In this document: positions 29,641 to 44,900 of the stretch, in pieces
Numbering within the stretch: the first letter of the stretch is position 1
Layout: every line of letters starts with the position of its first letter
Assembly (NCBI GenBank): GCA_964016885.1
Contig: OZ024743.1
Location: forward strand, 183,398,990-183,462,989
Direction: 5' to 3'
DNA from: Eledone cirrhosa
Lineage: Eukaryota > Mollusca > Cephalopoda > Octopoda > Eledonidae
Length of the DNA stretch: 64,000 bases
Position numbers and translations under genes: made by a program
Notes under the pieces: model-generated
Seen by the model: the letters and a program-made list of their open reading frames with translations, nothing else
Database searches by the model: none
What the model was told of the DNA's origin: nothing

Positions 29641-29910
29641 TGTAGTTTGTATTTTGATAATATTTCATTACAATTTCTAAATGTCTAAGAAGACATTAAA
29701 CAATGAAATTTTGACTTAAACTTCTGATAAAATGTCATAATTTAGGAGAGAAAACTAACCCAAGTGACATTGATATGTTTTAGACAATGGAACTGATGGC
29801 TAAAGATGGAAGTAATATATATATTTCTATATAACCTGTGAAATATGTGACTCAAAATAAATAATGGATAGTAAAATGGGGGTCGGCTTATATTTGAGGC
29901 CAATATTTTT
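29641..29910. other. AT-rich stretch without features
   Basis: No repeat or ORF recognised. It leads into the 29-bp minisatellite. Confidence 0.35.
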
Positions 29911-29911
29911 G

Positions 29912-30388
29912 CTTTGGATGTGAATACTACACCTGTTTCACTTTGGAAGTGAACATCACACCAGTTTCCGTTTGGAAGTGAACATCACACCAGTTTCCGT
30001 TTGGAAGTGAATATCACACCAGTTTCCGTTTGGAAATGAATATCACACCAGTTTCACTTTGGAAGTGAATATCACACCAGTTTCCGTTTGGAAGTGAATG
30101 TCACACAAGTTTCACTTTGGTAGTGAATATCACACCAGTTTCCGTTTGGAAGTGAATATCACACCAGTTTCACTTTGGAAGTGAATATCACACCAGTTTC
30201 CGTTTGGAAGTGAATATCACACCAGTTTCCGTTTGGAAGTGAATATCACACCAGTTTCACTTTGGAAGTGAATATCACACCAGTTTCACTTTGGAAGTGA
30301 ATATCACACCAGTTTCACTTTGGAAGTGAATATCACACTAGTTTCACTTTGGAAGTGAATATCACACTAGTTTCACTTTGGAGGTGAA
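29912..30388. repeat. 29-bp minisatellite, about 16 copies
   Basis: The unit is TTTGGAAGTGAATATCACAC followed by CAGTTTCCG or CAGTTTCAC, with an exact 29-base period. The two end variants alternate irregularly; the CAC variant creates TTCACTT-TGG-AAGTGAA, a 7-bp hairpin across the unit junction. Confidence 0.95.
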
Positions 30389-30782
30389 ATTCATATTTCC
30401 TATTGTTTTTTTTATCTGTTTTGAATGAATATGGCCTTCAAAATGGTAGGAAATTGGTAAAATATCCTTACATAATGGAGTTGTGAAACAAAAACTATAC
30501 TCTAAAAAACACTTAAAATATCAAAATATTAAAACTTCATAAATATATTCTCCACTCATGAGAATTTAAAAACTACACCATCTAAACATAATGTGTTGAT
30601 TACCTGCCTTGGCTTATAAACAAGGTTTGGAGTTTTGCCTATTTCTCAGACATAAAATAGGGGTGGGTGGGTTATATTTGAGTATGTAAGAAGTCTGTCA
30701 AAACATGCGTTACTAAATATCAACCTACCTATACACTACTCTGAACTGTTTGTTACTCAGGTTGTCATTCCAATGTAAAGAA
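30389..30782. other. AT-rich stretch without recognised features
   Basis: About 390 bases between the minisatellite and the MITE at 30783. The phrase GGGGGTCGGCTTATATTTGAG (29879) has an echo here (GGGGTGGGTGGGTTATATTTGAG near 30660), so the minisatellite may lie inside a larger duplicated unit. Confidence 0.35.
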
Positions 30783-31204
30783 TTAACTCTTTCAATACCA
30801 AACCTCTCCAAACCACCCCTATTTCTACAATGCAAAACTCAAAGTATTTACAGCTATTTAAAAACCTTCCATCATTATTTTAGGATTGGCAGTATCAGTA
30901 GAGGGCCGGACGCCATGCTTTCCAGCATAGTTCGTCCCTTTACGATCTGAGTTCAAATCCCGCCGAGGTTGACTTTGCCTTTCATCCTTACGGGGTCGAT
31001 AAAATAAAGTACCAGTAATGCACTGGGTAATTGCTGGCCTTGTGCCTAAAGTAGAGACAATTATTTTATGTAAGAACTTTTGTTAAGTTATGCTTCAAAC
31101 ATCAGATGAAAAATGAGAAAGTTTGTTATATTCTAAATCCCTCCAAATACTTCAAAATCATAAGACAGTTTCTTTCATTAGGAATGTGGTAACAAAAGGG
31201 TTAA
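30783..31204. mobile_element. TTAA-flanked MITE (family 2) with a nested SINE
   Basis: TTAA at 30783-30786 and 31201-31204 bound an element whose ends are inverted repeats: CTCTTTCAATACCAAAC at the left, and CCCTTTTGTTACCACATT reading inward from the right. The family A SINE at 30883-31059 interrupts it. Related sequence is at 47085-47600 and a right end at about 55313. TTAA duplication suggests piggyBac mobilisation. It has no transposase. Confidence 0.65.
30874..31068 (+). mobile_element. SINE family A, complete, with target duplication
   Basis: The body 30883-31059 has GATTGGCAGTATCAGTAGAG (A-box region), GAGTTCAAATCCCGCCGAGG (B box) and the CCTTGTGCC end. It is flanked by ATTATTTTA at 30874-30882 and 31060-31068. 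It lies inside the MITE, so it inserted later. Confidence 0.85.
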
Positions 31205-31673
31205 TGACATAGTGTTTTTCATTAGAAATATGGTAATGAAAGGGTTTAGAACATTTCCAGATAATTCATCTAGCACAGAAACAGTGTCCTATTAATGAGA
31301 ATGAAATTAATGTATTTCATTGCTTTTAAATAAGAGATTTAATAAGCACTCAAACATTCCACCAATAATGACTTTATTGTTCTCCATCAACATTAAAAAG
31401 ATCATGATTATTTCTAAAACTACTGTGGTTATATGAATTCTGAAATATTTTGTCAAATTCCTTCAGACGGTTAAAATTCAGTGCATGAAAGTATGATCCC
31501 TGTACAAAGATTCTCTGTAAAAAGTAAAACGTTCAACAGTTCAGGCACACACAGAAACCTAAATTATAGAATGTTTGACAACAGAACCCAAACCTCAGTA
31601 AATCCCACAAACTGAATTATAGTTTCTTGATTCAACAGAGGTAAATGTAGAAGTGACCAATGATTAACCTTCG
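31205..31673. other. AT-rich flank of the large satellite
   Basis: About 470 bases. It includes a second CATTAGAAATATGGTAATGA phrase resembling the MITE end. No ORF. Its final AACCTTCGTTATACGAAACC already resembles a satellite unit. Confidence 0.4.
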
Positions 31674-34600
31674 TTATACGAAACCACCTGACACTCTACC
31701 TGTTATACCAAACCACCTGACACTACCTATGTTACACCAAACCACCTGACACTGTACCTATGTTACACCAAACCACCTGACACTACCTATGTTACACCAA
31801 ACCACCTGACACTGTACCTATGTTACACCAAACCATCTGACACTGTACCTATGTTACACCAAACCACCTGACACTGTACCTATGTTACACCAAACCACCT
31901 GACACTACCTATGTTACACCAAACTACCTGACACTACCTATGTTACACCAAACCACCTGACACTGTACCTGTTACACCAAACCACCTGACACTGTACCTA
32001 TGTTACACCAAACCACCTGACACTGTACCTATGTTACACCAAACCACCTGACATTGTACCTATGTTACACCAAACCACCTGACACTACCTATGTTACACC
32101 AAACTACCTGACACTACCTATGTTACACCAAACCACCTGACACTGTACCTGTTACACCAAACCACCTGACACTGTACCTATGTTACACCAAACCACCTGA
32201 CACTGTACCTGTTACACCAAACCACCTGACACTGTACCTATGTTACACCAAACCACCTGACACTGTACCTATGTTACACCAAACCACCCGACACTGTACC
32301 TATGTTACACCAAACCACCTGACACTGTACCTATGTTACACCAAACCACCTGACACGGTACCTATGTTACACCAAACCACCTGACACTACCTATGTTACA
32401 CCAAACCACCTGACACTGTACCTATGTTATACCAAACCACCTGACACTGTTCCTATGTTACACCAAACCACCTGACACTGTACCTATGTTACACCAAACC
32501 ACCTGACACTGTACCTATGTTACACCAAACCACCTGACACTACCTATGTTACACCAAACCACCTGACACTGTACCTATGTTACACCAAACCACCTGACAC
32601 TGTTCCTATGTTACACCAAACCACCTGACACTGTACCTATGTTACACCAAACCATCTGACACTGTACCTATGTTACACCAAACCACCTGACACTGTACCT
32701 GTTACACCAAACAACCTGACACTGTACCTATGTTACACCAAACTACCTGACACTACCTATGTTACACCAAACCACCTGACACTGTACCTATGTTACACCA
32801 AACCACCTGACACTACCTATGTTACACCAAACCACCTGACACGTTACCTATGTTACACCAAACCACCCGACACTACCTATGTTACACCAAACTACCTGAC
32901 ACTGTACCTATGTTATACCAAACCACCTGACACTGTACCTGTTACACCAAACAACCTGACACTGTACCTATGTTACACCAAACCACCTGACACGGTACCT
33001 ATGTTATACCAAACCACCTGACACTGTACCTATGTTATACCAAACCACCTGACACTGTACCTAAGTTACACCAAACCACTTGACACGGTACCTATGTTAC
33101 ACCAAACTACTTGACACTGTACCTATGTTACACCAAACCACCTGACACTGTACCTGTTACACCAAACCACCTGACACTGTACCTATGTTACACCAAACCA
33201 CTTGACACTGTACCTATGTTACACCAAACAACCTGACACTGTACCTATGTTACACCAAACCACCTGACACTGTACCTGTTACACCAAACCATCTGACACT
33301 ACCTATGTTACACCAAACCACCTGACACTGTACCTATGTTACACTGACACTACCTATGTTACATCAAACAACCTGACACTGTACCTATATTACACCAAAC
33401 CACCTGACACTGTACCTATGTTACACCAAACCATCTGACACTACCTATGTTACACCAAACCACCTGACACTGTACCTATGTTACACCAAACCATCTGACA
33501 ATGTAGCTATGTTACACCAAACTACCTGACACTACCTATGTTACACGAAACCACCTGACACTGTACCTATGTTACACCAAACAACCTGACACTGTACCTA
33601 TGTTACACCAAACCACCTGACACTACCTATGTTACACCAAACCACCTGACACTGTACCTGTTATACCAAACAACCTGACACTGTACCTATGTTACACCAA
33701 ACCACCTGACACTGTACCTATGTTACACCAAACCACCTGACACTGTACCTATGTTACACCAAACCACCTGACACTGTACCTGTTACACCAAACCACCTGA
33801 CACTGTACCTATGTTACACCAAACCACTTGACACTGTACCTATGTTACACCAAACAACCTGACACTGTACCTATGTTACACCAAACCACCTGACACTGTA
33901 CCTATGTTACACCAAACCATCTGACACTACCTATGTTACACCAAACCACCTGACACTGTACCTATGTTACACTGACACTACCTATGTTACATCAAACAAC
34001 CTGACACTACCTATATTACACCAAACCACCTGACACTGTACCTATGTTACACCAAACCATCTGACACTACCTATGTTACACCAAACCACCTGACACTGTA
34101 CCTATGTTACACCAAACCATCTGACAATGTAGCTATGTTACACCAAACTACCTGACACTACCTATGTTACACCAAACCACCTGACACTGTACCTATGTTA
34201 CACCAAACAATCTGACACTGTACCTATGTTACACCAAACCACCTGACACTACCTATGTTACACCAAACCACCTGACACTGTACCTGTTATACCAAACAAC
34301 CTGACACTGTACCTATGTTACACCAAACCACCTGACACTGTACCTATGTTACACCAAACCACTTGACACGGTACCTATGTTAGACCAAACCACTTGACAC
34401 TGTACCTATGTTACACCAAACCACCTGACACTGTACCTATGTTATACCAAACCACCTGACACTACCTATGTTACACCAAACCACCTGACACTGTACCTAT
34501 GTTACACCAAACCACCTGACACTGTACCTATGTTACACCAAACCACCTGACACTACCTATGTTACACCAAACCACCTGACACGGTACCTGTTATACCAAA

Positions 34601-37600
34601 CAACCTGACACTGTACCTATGTTACACCAAACCACCTGACACTGTACCTATGTTACACCAAACCACCTGACATTGTACCTATGTTACACCAAACCAGTTG
34701 ACACTGTACCTATGTTACACCAAACCACCTGACACTGTACCTATGTTATACCAAACCACCTGACACTGTACCTAAGTTACACCAAACCACTTGACACGGT
34801 ACCTATGTTACACCAAACTACTTGACACTGTACCTATGTTACACCAAACCATCTGACACTGTACCTATGTTACACCAAACCACCTGACACTGTATCTATG
34901 TTACACCAAACCACCTGATACTGTACCTATGTTACACCAAACCACCTGACACTACCTATGTTACACCAAACCACCTGACACGGTACCTATGTTACACCAA
35001 ACCACCTGAAACTACCTATGTTACACCAAACCACCTGACACTGTACCTATGTTACACCAAACCATCTGACACTGTACCTATGTTACACCAAACCACCTGA
35101 CACTGTATCTATGTTACACCAAACCACCTGACACTGTACCTATGTTACACCAAACCACCTGACACTGTACCTGTTACACCAAACCATCTGACACTGTACC
35201 TATGTTACACCAAACCACCTGACACTGTACCTATGTTGCACCAAACCATCTGACACTGTACCTATGTTGCACCAAACCATCTGACACTGTACCTATGTTA
35301 CACCAAACCACCTGACACTGTACCTACGTTACACCAAACCATCTGACACTGTACCTATGTTACACCAAACCACCTCACATTGTACCTATGTTACACCAAA
35401 CCACCTGACACGGTACATATGTTACACCAAACCACCTGACATGGTACCTATGTTACACCAAACCACCTGACACTGTACCTATGTTACACCAAACCACCTG
35501 ACACTGTACCTGTTACACCAAACCATCTGACACTGTACCTATGTTACACCAAACCACCTAACATTGTACCTATGTTACACCAAACCACCTGACACGGTAC
35601 CTATGTTACACCAAACCACCTGACACGGTACCTATGTTACACCAAACCACCTGACACTACCTATGTTACACCAAACCACCTGACACTGTACCTATGTTAC
35701 ACCAAACCATCTGACACTGTACCTATGTTACACCAAACCACCTGACACTGTATCTATGTTACACCAAACCACCTGACACTGTACCTATGTTACACCAAAC
35801 CACCTGACACTGTACCTGTTACACCAAACCATCTGACACTGTACCTATGTTACACCAAACCACCTGACACTGTAGCTATGTTACACCAAACCACCTGACA
35901 TTGTACCTATGTTACACCAAACCAGTTGACACTGTACCTATGTTACACCAAACCACCTGACACTGTACCTATGTTATACTAAACCCCCTGACACTGTACC
36001 TAAGTTACACCAAACCACTTGACATGGTACCTATGTTACACCAAACTACTTGACACTGTACCTATGTTACACCAAACCATCTGACACTGTACCTATGTTA
36101 CACCAAACCACCTGACACTGTATCTATGTTACACCAAACCACCTGACACTGTACCTATGTTATACCAAATCACTTGACACTACCTATGTTACACCAAACT
36201 ACCTGACACTGTACCTATGTTACACCAAACCATCTGACACTGTACCTATGTTACACCAAACCACCTGACACTACCTATGTTACACCAAACCACCTGACAC
36301 GGTACCTATGTTACACCAAACCACCTGACACGGTACCTATGTTACACCAAACCACCTGACACTACCTATGTTACACCAAACCACCTGACACTGTACCTAT
36401 GTTACCCCAAACCATCTGACACTGTACCTATGTTACACCAAACCACCTGACACTGTATCTATGTTACACCAAACCACCTGACACTGTACCTATGTTACAC
36501 CAAACCACCTGACACTGTACCTGTTACACCAAACCATCTGACACTGTACCTATGTTACACCAAACCACCTGACACTGTACCTATGTTGCACCAAACCATC
36601 TGACACTGTACCTGTTACACCAAACCACCTGACACTGTACCTACGTTACACCAAACCACCTGACACTGTACCTGTTACACCAAACCATGTGACACTGTAC
36701 CTATGTTACACCAAACCATCTGACACTGTACCTGTTACACCAAACCACCTGACACTGTACCTATGTTACACCAAACCACCTGACACTGTACCTATGTTAC
36801 ACCAAACCATCTGACACTGTACCTATGTTACACCAAACCACCTGACACTACCTATGTTACACCAAACCACCTGACACTACCTATGTTACACCAAACCACC
36901 TGACACTGTACCCGTTACACCAAACCACCTGACACTGTACCAATGTTACACCAAACCACCTGACACTGTACCTATGTTACACCAAACCACCTGACACTAC
37001 CTATGTTACACCAAACCACCTGACACTGTACCTATGTTACACCAAACCACCTGACACTGTAGCTGTTACACCAAACCACCTGACACTGTACCTATGTTAC
37101 ACCAAATCATCTGACACTACCTATGTTACACCAAACTACCTGACACTACTTATGTTACACCAAACCACCTGACATGGTACCTATGTTACACCAAACCACC
37201 TGACACTGTACCTATGTTACACCAAACCACCTGACACTGTACCTGTTACACCAAACCATCTGACACTGTACCTATGTTACACCAAACCACCTAACATTGT
37301 ACCTATGTTACACCAAACCACCTGACACGGTACCTATGTTACACCAAACCACCTGACACGGTACCTATGTTACACCAAACCACCTGACACTACCTATGTT
37401 ACACCAAACCACCTGATACTGTACCTATGTTACACCAAACCATCTGACACTGTACCTATGTTACACCAAACCACCTGACACTGTATCTATGTTACACCAA
37501 ACCACCTGACACTGTACCTATGTTACACCAAACCACCTGACACTGTACCTGTTACACCAAACCATCTGACACTGTACCTATGTTACACCAAACCACCTGA

Positions 37601-40600
37601 CACTGTAGCTATGTTACACCAAACCACCTGACATTGTACCTATGTTACACCAAACCAGTTGACACTGTACCTATGTTACACCAAACCACCTGACACTGTA
37701 CCTATGTTATACTAAACCCCCTGACACTGTACCTAAGTTACACCAAACCACTTGACATGGTACCTATGTTACACCAAACTACTTGACACTGTACCTATGT
37801 TACACCAAATCACTTGACACTACCTATGTTACACCAAACTACCTGACACTGTACCTATGTTACACCAAACCATCTGACACTGTACCTATGTTACACCAAA
37901 CCACCTGACACGGTACCTATGTTACACCAAACCACCTGACACGGTACCTATGTTACACCAAACCACCTGACACTACCTATGTTACACCAAACCACCTGAC
38001 ACTGTACCTATGTTACCCCAAACCATCTGACACTGTACCTATGTTACACCAAACCACCTGACACTGTATCTATGTTACACCAAACCACCTGACACTGTAC
38101 CTGTTACACCAAACCACCTGACACTGTACCTGTTACACCAAACCATCTGACACTGTACCTATGTTACACCAAACCACCTGACACTACCTATGTTGCACCA
38201 AACCATCTGACACGGTACCTATGTTACACCAAACCACCTGACACGGTACCTATGTTACACCAAACCACCTGAAACTACCTATGTTACACCAAACCATCTG
38301 ACACTGTACCTATGTTACACCAAACCACCTGACACTGTATCTATGTTACACCAAACCACCTGACACTGTACCTATGTTACACCAAACCACCTGACACTGT
38401 ACCTGTTACACCAAACCATCTGACACTGTACCTATGTTACACCAAACCACCTGACACTGTACCTATGTTGCACCAAACCATCTGACACTGTACCTATGTT
38501 ACACCAAACCACCTGACACTGTACCTACGTTACACCAAACCAACTGACACTACCTATGTTACACCAAACCACCTGACACTGTACCTATGTTACACCAAAC
38601 CATCTGACACTGTACCTATGTTACACCAAACCACCTGACACTGTATCTATGTTACACCAAACCACCTGACACGGTACATATGTTACACCAAACCACCTGA
38701 CATGGTACCTATGTTACACCAAACCACCTGACACTGTACCTATGTTACACCAAACCACCTGACACACCAAACCATCTGACACTGTACCTATGTTACACCA
38801 AACCACCTAACATTGTACCTATGTTACACCAAACCACCTGACACGGTACCTATGTTACACCAAACCACCTGACACGGTACCTATGTTACACCAAACCACC
38901 TGACACTACCTATGTTACACCAAACCACCTGACACTGTACCTATGTTACACCAAACCATCTGACACTGTACCTATGTTACACCAAACCACCTGACACTGT
39001 ATCTATGTTACACCAAACCACCTGACACTGTACCTATGTTACACCAAACCACCTGACACTGTACCTGTTACACCAAACCATCTGACACTGTACCTATGTT
39101 ACACCAAACCACCTGACACTGTAGCTATGTTACACCAAACCACCTGACATTGTACCTATGTTACACCAAACCAGTTGACACTGTACCTATGTTACACCAA
39201 ACCACCTGACACTGTACCTATGTTATACTAAACCCCCTGACACTGTACCTAAGTTACACCAAACCACTTGACATGGTACCTATGTTACACCAAACTACTT
39301 GACACTGTACCTATGTTACACCAAACCATCTGACACTGTACCTATGTTACACCAAACCACCTGACACTGTATCTATGTTACACCAAACCACCTGACACTG
39401 TACCTATGTTATACCAAACCACCTGACACTACCTATGTTACACCAAACCACCTGACACTGTACCTATGTTACACCAAACCACCTGACACTGTACCTATGT
39501 TATACCAAATCACTTGACACTATCTATGTTACACCAAACTACCTGACACTGTACCTATGTTACACCAAACCATCTGACACTGTACCTATGTTACACCAAA
39601 CCACCTGACACTACCTATGTTACACCAAACCACCTGACACGGTACCTATGTTACACCAAACCACCTGACACTACCTATGTTACACCAAACCACCTGACAC
39701 TGTACCTATGTTACCCCAAACCATCTGACACTGTACCTATGTTACACCAAACCACCTGACACTGTATCTATGTTACACCAAACCACCTGACACTGTACCT
39801 ATGTTACACCAAACCACCTGACACTGTACCTGTTACACCAAACCATCTGACACTGTACCTATGTTACACCAAACCATCTGACACTGTACCTATGTTGCAC
39901 CAAACCATCTGACACTGTACCTGTTACACCAAACCACCTGACACTGTACCTACGTTACACCAAACCACCTGACACTGTACCTGTTAACCAAACCATGTGA
40001 CACTGTACCTATGTTACACCAAACCATCTGACACTGTACCTATTACACCAAACCACCTGACACTGTACCTATGTTACACCAAACCACCTGACACTGTACC
40101 TATGTTACACCAAACCATCTGACACTGTACCTATGTTACACCAAACCACCTGACACTACCTATGTTACACCAAACCACCTGACACTACCTATGTTACACC
40201 AAACCACCTGACACTGTACCTGTTACACCAAACCACCTGACACTGTACCAATGTTACACCAAACCACCTGACACTGTACCTATGTTACACCAAACCACCT
40301 GACACTACCTATGTTACACCAAACCACCTGACACTGTACCTATGTTACACCAAACTACCTGACACTGTACCTATGTTACACCAAACCACCTGACACTGTA
40401 GCTGTTACACCAAACCACCTGACACTGTACCTATGTTACACCAAACCACCTAACATTGTACCTATGTTACACCAAACCACCTGACACGGTACCTATGTTA
40501 CACCAAACCACCTGACACGGTACCTATGTTACACCAAACCACCTGACACTACCTATGTTACACCAAACCACCTGACACTGTACCTATGTTACACCAAACC

Positions 40601-43535
40601 ATCTGACACTGTACCTATGTTACACCAAACCACCTGACACTGTATCTATGTTACACCAAACCACCTGACACTGTACCTATGTTACACCAAACCACCTGAC
40701 ACTGTACCTGTTACACCAAAACATCTGACACTGTACCTATGTTACACCAAACCACCTGACACTGTAGCTATGTTACACCAAACCACCTGACATTGTACCT
40801 ATGTTACACCAAACCAGTTGACACTGTACCTATGTTACACCAAACCACCTGACACTGTACCTATGTTATACTAAACCCCCTGACACTGTACCTAAGTTAC
40901 ACCAAACCACTTGACATGGTACCTATGTTACACCAAACTACTTGACACTGTACCTATGTTACACGAAACCATCTGACACTGTACCTATGTTACACCAAAC
41001 CACCTGACACTGTATCTATGTTACACCAAACCACCTGACACTGTACCTATGTTATACCAAACCACCTGACACTACCTATGTTACACCAAACCACCTGACA
41101 CTGTACCTATGTTACACCAAACCACCTGACACTGTACCTATGTTATACCAAATCACTTGACACTACCTATGTTACACCAAACTACCTGACACTGTACCTA
41201 TGTTACACCAAACCATCTGACACTGTACCTATGTTACACCAAACCACCTGACACTACCTATGTTACACCAAACCACCTGACACGGTACCTATGTTACACC
41301 AAACCACCTGACACGGTACCTATGTTACACCAAACCACCTGACACTACCTATGTTACACCAAACCACCTGACACTGTACCTATGTTACCCCAAACCATCT
41401 GACACTGTACCTATGTTACACCAAACCACCTGACACTGTATCTATGTTACACCAAACCACCTGACACTGTACCTATGTTACACCAAACCACCTGACACTG
41501 TACCTGTTACACCAAACCATCTGACACTGTACCTATGTTACACCAAACCACCTGACACTGTACCTATGTTGCACCAAACCATCTGACACTGTACCTGTTA
41601 CACCAAACCACCTGACACTGTACCTACGTTACACCAAACCACCTGACACTGTACCTGTTACACCAAACCATGTGACACTGTACCTATGTTACACCAAACC
41701 ATCTGACACTGTACCTGTTACACCAAACCACCTGACACTGTACCTATGTTACACCAAACCACCTGACACTGTACCTATGTTACACCAAACCATCTGACAC
41801 TGTACCTATGTTACACCAAACCACCTGACACTACCTATGTTACACCAAACCACCTGACACTACCTATGTTACACCAAACCACCTGACACTGTACCTGTTA
41901 CACCAAACCACCTGACACTGTACCAATGTTACACCAAACCACCTGACACTACCTATGTTACACCAAACCACCTGACACTGTACCTATGTTACACCAAACT
42001 ACCTGACACTGTACCTATGTTACACCAAACCACCTGACACTGTAGCTGTTACACCAAACCACCTGACACTGTACCTATGTTACACCAAATCATCTGACAC
42101 TACCTATGTTACACCAAACTACCTGACACTACCTATGTTACACCAAACCACCTGACATGGTACCTATGTTACACCAAACCACCTGACACTGTACCTATGT
42201 TACACCAAACCACCTGACACTGTACCTATGTTACACCAAACCACCTGACACTGTACCTGTTACACCAAACCACCTGACGCTGTACCTATGTTACACCAAA
42301 CCACCTGACACTGTACCTGTTACACCAAACCACCTGACACTACCTATTTTACACCAAACCATCTGACACTGTACCTATGTTACACCAAACCACCTGACAC
42401 TACCTATGTTACACCAAACCACCTGACACTACCTATGTTACACCAAACCACCTGACACTGTACCTGTTACACCAAACCACCTGACACTGTACCAATGTTA
42501 CACCAAACCACCTGACACTGTACCTATGTTACACCAAACCACCTGACACTACCTATGTTACACCAAACCACCTGACACTACCTATGTTACACCAAACCAC
42601 CTGACACTGTACCTATGTTACACCAAACTACCTGACACTGTACCTATGTTACACCAAACCACCTGACACTGTAGCTGTTACACCAAACCACCTGACACTG
42701 TACCTATGTTACACCAAGTCATCTGACACTACCTATGTTACACCAAACTACCTGACACTACCTATGTTACACCAAACCACCTGACATGGTACCTATGTTA
42801 CACCAAACCACCTGACACTGTACCTATGTTACACCAAACCACCTGACACTGTACCTATGTTACACCAAACTACCTGACACTGTACCTATGTTACACCAAA
42901 CCACCTGACACTGTACCTGTTACACCAAACCACCTGACGCTGTACCTATGTTACACCAAACCACCTGACACTGTACCTGTTACACCAAACCACCTGACAC
43001 TACCTATGTTACACCAAACCACCTGACACTGTACCTATGTTACACCAAACCACCTGACACTACCTATGTTACACCAAACCATGTGACACTGTACCTATGT
43101 TATACCAAACCACCTGACACTACCTATGTTACACCAAACCACCTGACACTACCTATGTTACACCAAAACATGACACTGTACCTATGTTACACCAAACCAC
43201 CTGACACTACCTATGTTACACCAAACCACCTGACACTACCTATGTTACACCAAACCATCTGACACTGTACCTATTTTACACTGAACTACCTATGTTACAC
43301 CAAACCACCTGACACTACCTATGTTACACCAAACCACCTGACACTGTACCTATGTTACACCAAACCACCTGACACTGTACCTATGTTACACCAAACCACC
43401 TGACACTGTACCTGTTACACCAAACCACCTGACACTACCTATGTTACACCAAACCATCTGACACGGTACCTATGTTACACCAAACCATCTGACACTGTAC
43501 CTATGTTACACCAAACCATCTGACACTGTACCTAT
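31674..43535. repeat. 11.9-kb satellite array, 31-bp unit, with higher-order repeats
   Basis: Roughly 390 head-to-tail units of ACCAAACCACCTGACACTGT plus ACCTATGTTAC (31 bases). Common shorter units of 29 bases lack either GT (CACTACC) or AT (CCTGTTAC). Variant markers recur at long spacing: TTATACTAAACCCCC starts at 35974, 37707, 39223 and 40866 (steps of 1733, 1516 and 1643), and CCATGTGAC at about 36685, 39993 and 41668. So blocks of about 1.65 kb have been amplified. The plus strand is A/C-rich and carries no transposon and no long ORF. The length is about three DNA helical turns per unit. Confidence 0.98.
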
Positions 43536-43760
43536 AGTTTGTAGTTTTATGTACAACTGCAATCATATGGTGGATCTCCATTGGTTTTGCTAATGATTAT
43601 TCCAGTTGTTTGATCAATGGAACAAATTTCTTATAAAATTAATATGTAAGTGACTGAGCATTCCACAGACACGTGTACCTTTAACATAATTCCCAGTGAG
43701 ATTCAGTGTAACACAGTGTATTATTATAGTTGATGATGATATGATATATGCCGCGCTGCA
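43536..43760. other. Right flank of the satellite, no features
   Basis: AT-rich sequence with an abrupt change from satellite at about 43535. Nothing recognised. Confidence 0.4.
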
Positions 43761-43985
43761 TCTTGTATCATCATCATCATTATCACCACCATCATTTAAC
43801 ATGCCCTTTGTCTGCCAGCATGGGTTGGAAGGGTCTTTACAAACTGAGTCAGTACTCGAGTGAATCTACTGACCTTCCAGACATGATGGAAACTCACATC
43901 TTGATGACATCCGGTCCCATGTTCCGCCAAGTACACTTTATAGTGGGACCAGCACTAGGGAGGGTTTCATGTTTTTGACACAACT
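43760..43985 (-). mobile_element. RTE-tail copy, minus strand
   Basis: ATCATCATCATTATCACC is the reversed trinucleotide end. CCTTTGTCTGCCAGCATGGG, CATCCGGTCCCATG and TTATAGTGGGACCAGCAC correspond to reversed 3' UTR elements. The copy is diverged from the subfamily at 26840-27146. Confidence 0.6.
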
Positions 43986-43989
43986 GAAG

Positions 43990-44460
43990 AGGCCCCTAAC
44001 TCTTTGTTTGGCAAGCTTTCAACAACTGGATTCCCTCCCTATCATCAACATAGCCTGAACCAGCTGATGAAAGGATGCTTGGTCTTGCCACCTGAGACTC
44101 ATGGAAATACTACATGAAATCTCTCTGCATTAGTGTGATGAAGTCAGCTGGTGGACATTTGTGGTCAGTGGTAACTAGCTATAGATGACCAGTGATAACT
44201 AGCTACAGAGTGGTAACCAGCTTTAGATGACCAGTTGTAACCAGCTATAGATGACCAGTGGTAACTAGCTATAGATGACTAGCTTCATTGAATTTCAGAG
44301 TGGACATTCATGCCTTTCCCATACTCCCTTTCAGAGTAAATGATATAACTTTCATAGGTTTCAGCCAGTATTAGCCCAGGCCATGTCTAACTCACCAGCT
44401 GATGAAGTTTTTCCAATCAGGATTTGGACATCATGGTCCACTCAAGTAAAGTACCGTATA
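43990..44460 (-). repeat. Dispersed repeat R, minus-strand copy with internal tandem repeat
   Basis: CCATGTCTAACTCACCAGC, TTTTTCCAATCAGGATTTGG and ACATCATGGTCCACTCAAG are the reverse of phrases at 54330-54440, defining a two-copy family here. At 44165-44285 a short unit with GGTAACTAGCTATAGATGACC is repeated about five times. Confidence 0.55.
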
Positions 44461-44659
44461 GCTACAAATGGCAATGAAGGATAGGTCATCTTAGGACAGC
44501 CAGATAATAGAATATGTTAGTTATATAACAGTATAACTTACTTCACATACACAATAGTATATTTACTTTACATATAACTTGATTATGTAGTGTAGAATAA
44601 GTAGGCTAGGTCAACTTAGGACAGCTAGATAATAGAATATGTTAGTTATATAGTAGTTT

Positions 44660-44900
44660 TAGAGCAAAATGGTGTGGACAGAGGATGGCTAAGAGGTTTG
44701 GCTCACAACCTTTAGGTCCCAGATTCAATCCCACAGTGTGACATCTTGAGTGACAATTACCAGAGCCTTGGTTTGACCCATGTCTTGTGAGTGAAAATGG
44801 GTAGACAGAGACTGTTTGGAAGTTTCTGTAATTTGAAGGGTCAGCCTTGTAACAGACTGCGTCATGATTTCAGAGAGTTAAATATATAAGTGTTTGTGGA
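44660..44900 (+). mobile_element. SINE family B, near complete
   Basis: GGATGGCTAAGAGGTTTGGC (A-box side), CCAGATTCAATCCC (B box), ACATCTTGAGTGACAATTAC, CATGTCTTGTGAGTGAAAAT and GGTAGACAGAGACTG follow the same order as at 19535-19720. Confidence 0.65.

Noticed and set aside
31674..43535. CRISPR-like array of 31-bp repeats
   Set aside because: The units are contiguous with no unique spacers; it is a eukaryotic satellite.
44395..44410. CTGATGAAG phrases at 44062 and 44398 as ribozyme cores
   Set aside because: No GAAA box or stem II at the right distance.
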